37,296 nt of DNA from positions 3,823 to 41,118 of the forward strand of contig PLYT01000087.1 in the NCBI GenBank assembly GCA_003153475.1, written 5' to 3'. The notes below the pieces were generated by a model that saw only the letters and a list, made by a program, of their open reading frames with translations, searched no databases and had not been told where the DNA came from. This document shows, one piece after another, positions 1-8,205 of this stretch. Position numbers and translations under genes: made by a program. The DNA is from Betaproteobacteria bacterium (GTDB lineage Bacteria; Pseudomonadota; Gammaproteobacteria; Burkholderiales; Casimicrobiaceae). The stretch's first letter is position 1. Each line of letters starts with the position of its first letter.

Positions 1-267
1 GCGACGGTCATCGCGCTGGCCGACACCGCTTGCGGCTATGGCTGCCTCGCGCATCTGCCCGCCGGCGCGGACAACTTCACGACGGTCGAGCTCAAGAGCA
101 ATTTTCTCGGGACCGTGCGTGCGGGCACGATAGCCTGCGTCGCGACGCCGGTCCATCTGGGCAATGCGACCCAGGTCTGGGATGCGCTGGTTAGCGATCG
201 CGCGACCGGCAAGAAGATCGCGCTGTTCCGCTGTACGCAGATGGTGTTGTGGCCGCGCAACAAGTGA
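1..267 (+). CDS. PaaI/YdiI-like hotdog-fold thioesterase, 3' part only
   Basis: The window opens inside this gene, so only the last 88 codons are seen, in frame 1 and ending in TGA. The residues ALADTACGYGCLAHLP, then FTTVELKSNFLG, then RAGTIACVATPVHLGNATQVWDA match the second half of the PaaI/YdiI hotdog thioesterase domain: the helix with the catalytic acidic residue in LADTA, then the central beta strands. Members of this family hydrolyse acyl-CoA thioesters such as aryl-CoA or long-chain acyl-CoA in the cytosol. The substrate cannot be read from this fragment. The nearest gene downstream (471) is not obviously related, and the 200 bases between them show no other gene. The family call is firm; the specificity is open. 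Confidence 0.8.
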   Translation, partial: ATVIALADTACGYGCLAHLPAGADNFTTVELKSNFLGTVRAGTIACVATPVHLGNATQVWDALVSDRATGKKIALFRCTQMVLWPRNK

Positions 268-470
268 CCCAGGCCCGCCAAATCTGACGCTGCGCGTAAG
301 CCGTTGCCGCCGTCATCAACCGTTCATTCTTCGTCAAGTGCCTCACATCGGGCCGCCGCGCCGATGCCGGGCGGGCACCCTATGATGGCGGCCAATTGTC
401 GGGCAAGGTCCCTCGGGTTCCCTGTACCCGGCCCGGAATCTCGATAACTCAAAGGAAGGCAGGCAAGGCA

Positions 471-1235
471 ATGTTGATCAAATCATGGCGCGGAATCGCC
501 GCGCTCGCGTTGACCGCCGTGGTCCTGGCGGGCGCGATGCCGGCGCACGCTGACGGCATTACCAGCGAGCAGGCACAACAGATCCTCGACGAGCTCAAGG
601 CGATCCGCAAGGCCGTCGAGCAAGGCGGCGCCCAAGGCGCAGGTCAAGCGGCGCCGGCGCCTGACGACAAGGTCAGCATGGCCGCCCCGACCGGTGGCTT
701 CAGCGAGGGCAAGGCGAATGCACCGCTGGTGCTGGTCGAATATACCGACTACCAGTGCCCGTTCTGCCAGCAGTTCCACAACACCGCGTATGCGCAGATC
801 AAGGCCAATTACATCGATACCGGCAAGGTCCGCTTTATCAGCCGCGACTTTCCGCTCGACTTCCACGAAAATTCCCGGCGCGGCGCCAATGCCGCACGTT
901 GCGCTGCCGAGCAGGGCAAGTTCTGGGAGCTGCGGCACGCAATGATCGTCAACGCGAGTCAGCTGCAGCAGGACAAGATCACGAGCTATGCGGCCAACGT
1001 GAAATTGGACATGGCCAAGTTCCAGTCGTGCGTCGCCGCGGACAAGTTCAAGGCGGCGATCGACAAGGATATCGCCGAAGGCACCGCCGCAGGCGTCAAC
1101 GGCACGCCGTCGTTCGTGCTCGGTCGCATCGAGGATGGCAAGTTGCAGGGAGTGCGCCTGGTCGGCGCGATGCCCTACGAGCAATTCGACACCAAGATCC
1201 AGGAGATGCTGAGCCAAGCAGCGGCGAAGAACTGA
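471..1235 (+). CDS. Periplasmic DsbA-like thiol:disulfide oxidoreductase (thioredoxin_4 type)
   Basis: A 254-residue protein. The ATG at 471 was chosen because a purine-rich AAGGAAG lies upstream and because it gives a clean Sec signal peptide (basic start MLIKSWR, hydrophobic core, cleavage after AHA near residue 27). A helical, Gln/Ala-rich linker follows (about 30-75), then a DsbA/thioredoxin-fold domain. The redox motif CPFC is at residues 96-99 in YTDYQCPFCQQF, and the cis-proline loop reads GTPSF near residue 210. Two more cysteines (ARCAAE and FQSCV) are also present, as in many DsbA-family proteins. Role: introducing or shuffling disulfides in exported proteins. The N-terminal spacer resembles the ScsC/Com1 group, which can oligomerise, so isomerase activity is possible. 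An in-frame start at 396 exists but would bury the signal peptide. Confidence 0.9.
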   Translation: MLIKSWRGIAALALTAVVLAGAMPAHADGITSEQAQQILDELKAIRKAVEQGGAQGAGQAAPAPDDKVSMAAPTGGFSEGKANAPLVLVEYTDYQCPFCQQFHNTAYAQIKANYIDTGKVRFISRDFPLDFHENSRRGANAARCAAEQGKFWELRHAMIVNASQLQQDKITSYAANVKLDMAKFQSCVAADKFKAAIDKDIAEGTAAGVNGTPSFVLGRIEDGKLQGVRLVGAMPYEQFDTKIQEMLSQAAAKN

Positions 1236-1257
1236 TCACCTGAGATCGTATATCCGG

Positions 1258-1304
1258 CTTCGGCCGGCCCGGGCAGTCAGGCCCGCGCCGGCCGAAGTTT
1301 TTTT
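1258..1304 (+). terminator. Rho-independent terminator after the DsbA-like gene
   Basis: The perfect 11-base inverted repeat CTTCGGCCGGC (1258-1268) pairs with GCCGGCCGAAG (1287-1297) and is followed directly by seven T (1298-1304). It lies 22 bases after the DsbA-like stop codon and separates that transcript from the MFS gene. Confidence 0.93.
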
Positions 1305-1383
1305 GCGCCGCCGCGCGCGAAAAAGCGTCGCCGTCGCAGCACCGCCATGCGGACGTCGGCGATAATGCGGCGCCGCGCACCCA

Positions 1384-2574
1384 ATGCCCAACGAACGACA
1401 TTCCTGGCGCCGCAGCCTGCCTGCGGCGCTGATCCTGCTCTGGCTCGCTGGCATCGGTCTGCGGCTGACGATCCTCGCCGTGCCTCCGGTACTGGCGATG
1501 ATCCGCCACGACTTCGGCTTGAGCGCGACCGAAGTCGGCGTGCTGTCCAGCATCCCGCCGGCGCTGTTCGCGATCGCTGCGCTGGCGGGGTCGCTCCTGG
1601 TGGCGCGACTGGGGGTTACCACGGCGCTGGTCGGCGGATTGCTGCTGGTCGCGACCGGCTCGGCGCTGCGCGGCCTCTCGACCGATTTCTCGATCCTGTT
1701 CGCGACGACGGTCGTCATGTCGGCTGGCATTGCGATCATGCAGCCGATCATGCCGACCGCGGTTCGCCAGTGGGCGCCGGCGCGCATCGCCCTCGGCACG
1801 GCGATCTATACCAACGGGCTTTTGGTTGGCGAAATAATTCCGGTCCTGCTGACGATTCCGTATGTACTGCCGTGGGTCGGCGGCGACTGGCGAATCTCGC
1901 TTCTCGCCTGGTCAGCGCCGATCGCCCTCATCGCTGTCGCAATCTACGTGGGTGCACCGCGCAGCAGCGCGCATCGCGCCGCGCCGGCGGCAGTTCCGCG
2001 GCAATGGCTCCCCGACTGGCACCGGTCGCTGGTCTGGCGTCTCGGAGGACTGTTTTGCTGCATCAATGCGATCTATTTCGGCACCAATGCCTTTATTCCG
2101 ATCTACCTGACCAGCGCCGGCCGGCCCGACCTGATCGGCGGCGCGCTGACTGCGCTCAATTTCGGGCAGCTGCCGGCGTCGCTGCTGCTGCTGGCCTTTG
2201 CCGGCAGGCTCGAGCGCAAGTTCTGGCCCTATCTGGCGTCGGGCCTGTTGTCGCTGTTGTCGATCGCGGGGCTCACGCTGATGGTTGGACCGGCAACGAT
2301 CGTCTGGGCGGCATTGTTGGGATTTTCCGACGCCGCCGCCCTGATCGTCGGCCTGACGCTGCCGGCGCTCCTTTGCCCGCCCGAAGATGTCGCACGCACG
2401 TCTGCCGGGATGTTCACCATCAGTTACGCCGGGGCGGTGGCGATCGCGGTGTTGAGCGGCGCGGCCTGGGATTTGAGCGGGGTGCCGGCGCTGACATTCG
2501 TGCCGCTCGCGATCTGCGGCATCGTGCTGGCTGCGATTGCATTGCGCATGCGGGCACGAAGGGAATTGCGCTAG
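1384..2574 (+). CDS. MFS transporter, CynX/NimT (cyanate permease-like) family
   Basis: A 396-residue, very hydrophobic protein with about 12 predicted membrane segments in two halves, the usual size for this family. The N-terminal stretch GIGLRLTILAVPPVL followed by FGLSATEVGVLSSIPPALFA is characteristic of the CynX/NimT group of the major facilitator superfamily, which moves small anions such as cyanate or 2-nitroimidazole-type compounds. No cyanase or similar enzyme is nearby, so the substrate is unknown. It stands alone between the terminator at 1258-1304 and comEC, which begins 130 bases downstream. A GATAAT element at 1361-1366 could be its -10 box, with a very short leader, but no matching -35 is evident. 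Confidence 0.85.
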   Translation: MPNERHSWRRSLPAALILLWLAGIGLRLTILAVPPVLAMIRHDFGLSATEVGVLSSIPPALFAIAALAGSLLVARLGVTTALVGGLLLVATGSALRGLSTDFSILFATTVVMSAGIAIMQPIMPTAVRQWAPARIALGTAIYTNGLLVGEIIPVLLTIPYVLPWVGGDWRISLLAWSAPIALIAVAIYVGAPRSSAHRAAPAAVPRQWLPDWHRSLVWRLGGLFCCINAIYFGTNAFIPIYLTSAGRPDLIGGALTALNFGQLPASLLLLAFAGRLERKFWPYLASGLLSLLSIAGLTLMVGPATIVWAALLGFSDAAALIVGLTLPALLCPPEDVARTSAGMFTISYAGAVAIAVLSGAAWDLSGVPALTFVPLAICGIVLAAIALRMRARRELR

Positions 2575-2704
2575 CCTGAGCGCGACCGCGCCGAGCTTTC
2601 TCGATGGGGTTGCGCCAGCAATCATCCATCCGGCCGACCAGCCAGCGGTTCGCTCTGACTAGACTGATGCATTCGGCGCCAAGCCGGATCGTCGGAAACC
2701 TGCC

Positions 2705-5098
2705 TTGCCGTTGCAGCTCGCTCTGCTGGCCTTCGCGCTCGGCGTCGTCGCGCTGCAGACGCAGGCCGTGTTGCCGGAGTCGCGCCTTGCGCTCTGTGTT
2801 CCGCTGTTTGTAATCGTGTGGTGCTTGCTCGCGCGCCGCACGCGGTTCGCCCTTGTCGTCCTCGCGCTCGCCGCCGGCAGCGGCGGCTTTTTCTACGCCG
2901 CGTGGCGCGCCGAGCTTCGGCTCGCCGACTCGCTCCCGACCGCGTGGGAGGGTCGCGATATCCGCGTTACCGGCGTGATCGACGACCTGCCGCAGCCGGC
3001 CGATCGCGGCACGCGCTTCGCCTTCGCCGTGGAAAGCGTCGCGCCGTCCGACGCCGTCGTGCCGGCGCGCGTGTCGCTTGCCTGGTACAGCGGTTTCGCC
3101 GTCGGCGGCGAGGCCGGCGAAGTGCCTGCCTTGCACGCCGGCGAGCGCTGGTCGCTCGCGGTCCGGTTGAAGCGTCCGCACGGCACCGTCAACCCGCACG
3201 GCTTCGACGTCGAAGCGTGGCTGCTGGCCAACGATCTTCGCGCCACCGGTTATGTGCGCAAGGACGAGGCCAACCGCCGACTCGACGCATTCGCCGGCCG
3301 CCCCGAAGACCATGTCGCACGCGCCCGCGAGTCGATCCGCGACCGCATCCTCCACGCGCTCGGCGAGCGGCCTTACGCCGGCGTGATCGCGGCGCTCGCG
3401 ATCGGCGACGAGCGCGCGATTCCGTCGGCGCAATGGCTGCTGTTTAACCGCACCGGGATCGGACATCTGATCAGCATCTCGGGGCTCCACGTGACTTTCT
3501 TCGCCACGCTGATCGGTGCGGCGGTGTTCTGGGGGTGGCGTAGGAGTCATGCGCTGACGTTGCGGCTGCCCGCACGCAAGGCCGCGGCGATCGCCGGCGT
3601 GGTCGCCGCGTTTTGCTACGTGCTGCTGGCGGGATTCGCCGTGCCGGCGCAGCGCACGCTGTACATGTTGACGGTGGCGGCGATCGGTCTTTGGCTCGCG
3701 CGGCCGGGCACGGCGGCGGTGGTATGGTTGTGGGCGCTCGCGGTCGTGCTCGCCTACGATCCATGGGCGAGTCTCACTCCCGGATTCTGGCTGTCGTTCG
3801 GCGCCGTGGGCCTTCTGCTCTACACCGGCGTCGGACGAATCGGCCGCACCTCGACCTGGCGCGCCGCCGTGCAGGCGCAAAGCGCGATCACGCTCGGCCT
3901 GATTCCGCTGATGCTGGTGCTGTTCCAGCAGGTGTCGATCGTCTCACCGCTGGCCAATGCGGTGGCGATTCCGGTCGTGACCTTCATCGTCGTACCGCTG
4001 ACACTGGCATCGATCGCGCTGCCGTGGGACTTCCTGCTGCTGATCGCGCACCAGGTGTTCGCGTGGATCGCGCTGCTGCTCGAGCTCCTGAGCGGCTTGC
4101 CCGCCGCGGTCTGGCAGCAGCATGCGCCGCCGCTGTGGACGGCGCTCGCCGGCGCGATCGGCGTGCTATGGCTGCTGGCGCCACGTGGCGTCCCCGGTCG
4201 GATCCTCGGGCTCGCCTGGCTGGCGCCGCTGTTCGTCGTCGTTCCGCCGCCACCGGCGCCGGGAACGTTCAAGGTGACCGTGCTCGATGTCGGGCAAGGT
4301 CTCGCCGTGCTGGTGCAGACCAGCGCACACGCGCTGCTTTACGACACCGGTCCGCGCTTCAACGACACCGCCGACGCCGGCAACCGCATCATCGCGCCGA
4401 TGCTGCGCGCGACCGGCATACGCGCGCTCGATGGGCTGGTCGTAAGCCATCAGGACAGCGACCACAGCGGCGGCGCGCTGTCGCTGCTGCAGACGGTGCC
4501 GGCGGGCTGGCTCGCCTCGTCGCTCTCCGAGCAGAATCCCGTCGTCGGCGCGCAGCGGGCGCGCGGCGCCGCCGCGCGCCACTGTGTCGCGGGACAGCGC
4601 TGGGCCTGGGACGGCGTGGAATTCGCGACCCTCTATCCGTTCGATGCGACCTATCTCGAGCCCCGGATCAAGACCAACGACCTGTCGTGCGTGGTCAGGG
4701 TCAGCGCCGCCGGCGGTAGCGTGCTCCTTACCGGAGACATCGAGGCGCGCGCCGAGTCGGCGCTCGTCGAACGCGATGCCGCGGCGCTGCGCTCCGACCT
4801 GCTGATCGTGCCGCATCACGGCAGCCGCACGTCATCGACGCCCGCGTTCATCGCCGCAGTGCATCCCGAGGTCGCCGTGTACACGCCCGGCTATCGCAAT
4901 CGTTTCGGTCATCCGCGTCCCGAAATCGTCGCGCGTTACGCGGCGGCCGGCGTTCGCGCGTACCGCACCGATTACGACGGAGCGCTGAGCTTCGTCTTTG
5001 GCGAGCCCGGCGCGCCGACGCCGACGCTCGAGCGCGAGCGCGAACGGCGTTATTGGCGCGACCCGCCGCTGCGTGCGCCGGTGCCGCCGCTCGACTGA
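2705..5098 (+). CDS. comEC: ComEC/Rec2-type DNA internalisation channel protein
   Basis: A 797-residue protein, full length for ComEC. Domains in order: an N-terminal soluble OB-like/DUF4131 segment after two membrane helices (about 25-190), the polytopic Competence domain (about 215-520, starting near FNRTGIGHLISISGLHV), and a C-terminal metallo-beta-lactamase domain (about 525-780). In the last, VLDVGQGLAVLVQ, the metal motif HQDSDH (residues 582-587) and VPHHGSRTS are intact, so the nuclease-like domain is probably active. It carries transforming single-stranded DNA across the inner membrane. The start is TTG at 2705: an in-frame TAG at 2660 rules out a longer N-terminus and no ATG fits. 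Its end faces the surE-like gene on the other strand, 33 bases away, with no terminator between. Confidence 0.95.
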   Translation: MPLQLALLAFALGVVALQTQAVLPESRLALCVPLFVIVWCLLARRTRFALVVLALAAGSGGFFYAAWRAELRLADSLPTAWEGRDIRVTGVIDDLPQPADRGTRFAFAVESVAPSDAVVPARVSLAWYSGFAVGGEAGEVPALHAGERWSLAVRLKRPHGTVNPHGFDVEAWLLANDLRATGYVRKDEANRRLDAFAGRPEDHVARARESIRDRILHALGERPYAGVIAALAIGDERAIPSAQWLLFNRTGIGHLISISGLHVTFFATLIGAAVFWGWRRSHALTLRLPARKAAAIAGVVAAFCYVLLAGFAVPAQRTLYMLTVAAIGLWLARPGTAAVVWLWALAVVLAYDPWASLTPGFWLSFGAVGLLLYTGVGRIGRTSTWRAAVQAQSAITLGLIPLMLVLFQQVSIVSPLANAVAIPVVTFIVVPLTLASIALPWDFLLLIAHQVFAWIALLLELLSGLPAAVWQQHAPPLWTALAGAIGVLWLLAPRGVPGRILGLAWLAPLFVVVPPPPAPGTFKVTVLDVGQGLAVLVQTSAHALLYDTGPRFNDTADAGNRIIAPMLRATGIRALDGLVVSHQDSDHSGGALSLLQTVPAGWLASSLSEQNPVVGAQRARGAAARHCVAGQRWAWDGVEFATLYPFDATYLEPRIKTNDLSCVVRVSAAGGSVLLTGDIEARAESALVERDAAALRSDLLIVPHHGSRTSSTPAFIAAVHPEVAVYTPGYRNRFGHPRPEIVARYAAAGVRAYRTDYDGALSFVFGEPGAPTPTLERERERRYWRDPPLRAPVPPLD

Positions 5099-5131
5099 CG
5101 TCGACGCGCGCGTTTCCCGAAGCAACGCGAT

Positions 5132-5884
5132 TCAGCGCAGGCTACGATTCCAGGAGTCGACGAGGCCTTCGGGAAGTGCCGCTGCGTCGGTCCAGGCATG
5201 CCGCACGATGACGATGTTGCCGGCGTCGATCGCGGCGTTTTCGTCGCCGGTCTGCGAACCGTGCGCGCGGCCGCGCCGCAAGCGATAGCGAATGCGCTCG
5301 GGCGTGCGCTCGACGACGTCGCTCGCCGAAGCGATCTTGTCGCGGCCGATCGCCGACTGGATGATCGGCGCCGGCAGCACCGCAGGCAGGTTGACGGCGA
5401 GCCAGCGCCCCGGACTTGTCCATTCGCCGCGCGTCTTCCACAAGGTGCGCAACAGCGCACGCAGTGCCGCGTCGTCGCCGGTTCGATGCGAGGCCGACTT
5501 CACGCGCGAGATCGAGATCGCCGGAACTCCCCAGAAAGACGCCTCCCGCCCGATCGCCAGCGTGCCGGAATAGGCGATGTCCTCGGCGACATTGCGTCCG
5601 TCGTTGATGCCGGCGAGCACCACGTCGGGTTTGGGTCCGTCGGCGAACAGCACTGTCATGGCGGCAACGATGCAATCGGCCGGCGCGCCCGAGCAGGCAT
5701 AGGCGCGCTCGCCGACGCGCGAGAGCGTGAGATCCTGATCGAACGAGAGCTGATGGCTTGCCGCCGTCCATTTGCGTTCCGGCGCGACAACCCACAGCTC
5801 ACCGCCGAGCGCCGCCGCGGCGGCCACCAGCTCGGCCAGGCCGGGGGCGGCGATGCCGTCATCGTTGGCGACGAGGATGCGCAC
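5132..5884 (-). CDS. surE: SurE-family 5'/3'-nucleotidase, last gene of the transporter operon
   Basis: A 250-residue protein that starts with GTG at 5884, giving the typical MRILVANDDG N-terminus with the metal-binding pair D8-D9. Also visible are APERKWTAAS, CSGAPADC, and the family signature AGINDGRN followed by AYSGT. SurE enzymes remove phosphate from nucleoside monophosphates and some other phosphomonoesters in the cytosol. Thr40 stands where E. coli SurE has the metal-ligand Ser39, a conservative change. The gene starts 14 bases after the metallo-hydrolase and is the last of five co-oriented genes beginning with an ABC solute-binding protein. The usual surE neighbours (pcm, nlpD, rpoS) are absent, so it may be a specialised paralogue serving this operon. 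That role is inference. Confidence 0.88.
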   Translation of the reverse strand: MRILVANDDGIAAPGLAELVAAAAALGGELWVVAPERKWTAASHQLSFDQDLTLSRVGERAYACSGAPADCIVAAMTVLFADGPKPDVVLAGINDGRNVAEDIAYSGTLAIGREASFWGVPAISISRVKSASHRTGDDAALRALLRTLWKTRGEWTSPGRWLAVNLPAVLPAPIIQSAIGRDKIASASDVVERTPERIRYRLRRGRAHGSQTGDENAAIDAGNIVIVRHAWTDAAALPEGLVDSWNRSLR

Positions 5885-5898
5885 GATGCTCGGGTCCG

Positions 5899-7044
5899 TC
5901 AGAGCGCGAGACGATCGCCGGTCGCGAGGTCGGCGTTTAGACGCGGGATATGGCGCTTGAGTTGCTCGAGCGCCGCGCGATCGCACGAATGCCCGATGAC
6001 GGTTTGCGCCTCGCTGCCGGAGGCGATTGCGACGTTCTCGGACAAGGTCGGATGCGTGGGCAAGCGCAGCCATGTCGCCTGCCCGGCGGCGAGCATCCGC
6101 TCGCCCGGGCTGGCTTGGGGCAGGTGGCCGGTGAACAGCACTGGATGAGCATTGGCCGCCGCCAGCTCCAGGGCTTCGCGCGACGGCCCGGCGATGCCCA
6201 TGCCGTCCTGACAGATCAGTGCGGCGCGCGGCAGCGGCGATCCGCGGCGCCAGTCGCCCGCGAGCGCGAGCCTCCGCGACAGGCGCTCGGCCGCCGCGCC
6301 CACCAGCCATGCCCGGTCGGTGATCTGCAGTTGCAGCGCTTCGCGCATGCCTTCGGACAATGCGATCGGTCCCGGCGCAATCGCCAGAAGCTCCGCCGAG
6401 CGTCCGCTGAGCGGTGTCGGCAGCACGCAGCCCTGGGGATGCGCGAGTACCCAGTCGCGCACGGCGTTGGCGCGCTCATGCGCCGTCACGTCGTCGTCGC
6501 CATACGAAGCGTCGAGCACGACGGCGTCGCAATGCGGCAGCGGATCCATTGCGAAGACTTCGCTTGCAGGGACGACGTCGCCGCAATAGCCGAGCGTGAG
6601 GCGATCGTCGCCAACGATGCACCAGACGCCGCCGGACACGTGGCCGGAGCGGCCGGCGACGAGTTGCAGCGGGCCGAGCGCAATGGGCGCGCCGACCGGG
6701 AGATCTTCGCGCGCGAACTCGCGCGCGGCGAGGCGATGCGACGCGTCGGCGTAGGCTTCGAGAAACAGATCGACTTCGCGTCCGGTCTCGGCGGTCATCA
6801 GCAGGCGGCCGCGAAACCCGCCGGCGATGCACCAGCCAAGCGCCGCGACGTGGTCTTCGTGGGCGTGCGTGATCACGATCGCATCGGTCGCGCGCAATTC
6901 GTCAGACGAGATCGCCGGGTAGTAGTCGGCGCCGCGCGCGCTGGTCTTGACGCCGGCGTCGAGCAGCAAGCGGTAGCCGTCGACTTCGACGCCCAGGCAG
7001 GTGCGGCCTTTTTCGCCGAAGCCTCCATGAAGATTGAGATGCAC
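5899..7044 (-). CDS. MBL-fold metallo-hydrolase with beta-CASP-like C-terminal region
   Basis: A 381-residue protein starting with GTG at 7044, six bases after the ATPase gene. The N-terminal half is a metallo-beta-lactamase fold: LLLDAGVK, the metal motif HAHEDH (residues 60-65), then H135 in RSGHVSGG and D156 in GYCGD, so a two-metal site is complete. The C-terminal half resembles beta-CASP proteins (RNase J, CPSF-73 type): CQDGMGIAGPS, then VLFTGHLPQASPGERML, then a late histidine in VIGHSCD. Beta-CASP enzymes are usually nucleases; other MBL proteins cleave phosphodiesters, phosphonates or thioesters. Its place between an ABC importer and SurE suggests it processes the imported compound before dephosphorylation. 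I cannot name the substrate. Confidence 0.8.
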   Translation of the reverse strand: MHLNLHGGFGEKGRTCLGVEVDGYRLLLDAGVKTSARGADYYPAISSDELRATDAIVITHAHEDHVAALGWCIAGGFRGRLLMTAETGREVDLFLEAYADASHRLAAREFAREDLPVGAPIALGPLQLVAGRSGHVSGGVWCIVGDDRLTLGYCGDVVPASEVFAMDPLPHCDAVVLDASYGDDDVTAHERANAVRDWVLAHPQGCVLPTPLSGRSAELLAIAPGPIALSEGMREALQLQITDRAWLVGAAAERLSRRLALAGDWRRGSPLPRAALICQDGMGIAGPSREALELAAANAHPVLFTGHLPQASPGERMLAAGQATWLRLPTHPTLSENVAIASGSEAQTVIGHSCDRAALEQLKRHIPRLNADLATGDRLAL

Positions 7045-7050
7045 GAGCTT

Positions 7051-8205
7051 CTATCGCTTCGCGGCCGTCGTGCCGGCGCCGCCGTCCGCGCGTCGGCCAT
7101 TGGTCGGCTCCGGCGCGGTCGTATCGACGATCTCGCCGGACTCCGGAAGGACCCAGCCGTCGGCGATGCCGATGCGGATGGCGCTGCCGGGCGCGAGCCG
7201 GCAGGGCTCGGCCGCCGTCAGGTGCACCAGCACGCCGTCGACGTGGTCGAGCTGTGCTTCGATCCGGAAGTGGCCACCCTGGTAGACGGCGCGAACGACG
7301 TGCGCGCCGATACCGGCGACGTCCGTGCCGACGATCGCCAGGTCAGCCGCGCGCAGGCACACGCGCGCCGCGCGCGTCGGCGTCTGCGTGAGTGGGCAGC
7401 GCATGCCGACACTCAATCCGAACATGTCGACGCGGCATCGGCCCGGCGGTTCGACGCCGACGACCTCCGCGGGCACGACGATGCCTTCGCCGATGAATGC
7501 GGCAACCGTCGCGTCAGCCGGCTCGCGATAAAGCTGCGATGGTGTGGCGACCTGCAGCAGCCGGCCGCCGTCCATCACCGCGATGCGATCGGCGAGCGCC
7601 ATCGCTTCGGCCTGGTCGTGCGTGATGTACACCATTGTCGTTGCGGTGCGCACGTGGAAGCGGGCGAACTCGTCCTCCATCGAGGCGCGCAGATGCACGT
7701 CGAGATTCGCCAGCGGCTCGTCCAGCAGCACCAGCGACGGCTCGGTGACCAGGCAGCGCGCGAGTGCCACGCGCTGGCGCTGGCCGCCGGACAGCAGCGA
7801 GGGGCGGCGCGCGGCGTAGCCTTCGAGCTCGACCAGAGCGAGTGCCGCCTCGACGCGGCGCGCGCGCTCCGGTTCGCGCACACCCGCGACCGTCAGGCCG
7901 TAGGCGACATTCTCGGCGACCGTCATGTGCGGCCACAGCGCGTACGACTGGAAGACGATGCCGATGCGGCGGCGCTCGGGTGGAACATGCCGCGTCGGAG
8001 TCGACACGACCGTCTCGCCGATGACGATGCGCCCTCCGTCGAGCTTGTCAAAGCCGGCGATCTGCCGCAGCAGCGTCGTCTTGCCGCAGCCCGAGGGCCC
8101 CAGGATCGCCATGAACTCGCCGTCCCGGACGTCGAGCGAAACCTGGTCGAGCGCGCGGAACGCGCCGAACGCCTTGGTGACACGATCGACGATCAGCCGC
8201 GCCAT
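7051..8205 (-). CDS. ABC transporter ATP-binding protein (PotA/FbpC/PhnT-like)
   Basis: A 384-residue ATPase that energises the importer. The Walker A GPSGCGKTT is at residues 36-44, the Q-loop in VFQSYALWPH, the signature LSGGQRQR, the Walker B LVLLDEP, and the H-loop in YITHDQAEA. A C-terminal TOBE-like regulatory region follows (about 245-360), typical of importers for iron, polyamines, 2-aminoethylphosphonate or sugars. The ATG at 8205 lies inside the end of the permease gene (13-base overlap), a sign of translational coupling. A low-complexity tail rich in Gly, Thr and Arg ends the protein. The closest functional classes are ferric iron and 2-aminoethylphosphonate; the sequence alone does not decide. 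Confidence 0.93.
   Translation of the reverse strand: MARLIVDRVTKAFGAFRALDQVSLDVRDGEFMAILGPSGCGKTTLLRQIAGFDKLDGGRIVIGETVVSTPTRHVPPERRRIGIVFQSYALWPHMTVAENVAYGLTVAGVREPERARRVEAALALVELEGYAARRPSLLSGGQRQRVALARCLVTEPSLVLLDEPLANLDVHLRASMEDEFARFHVRTATTMVYITHDQAEAMALADRIAVMDGGRLLQVATPSQLYREPADATVAAFIGEGIVVPAEVVGVEPPGRCRVDMFGLSVGMRCPLTQTPTRAARVCLRAADLAIVGTDVAGIGAHVVRAVYQGGHFRIEAQLDHVDGVLVHLTAAEPCRLAPGSAIRIGIADGWVLPESGEIVDTTAPEPTNGRRADGGAGTTAAKR

Noticed and set aside
1236-1799. Minus-strand frames over the terminator and the start of the MFS gene
   Set aside because: They cross a strong terminator and oppose a clear membrane transporter; no signal peptide, domain or ribosome-binding site supports them.
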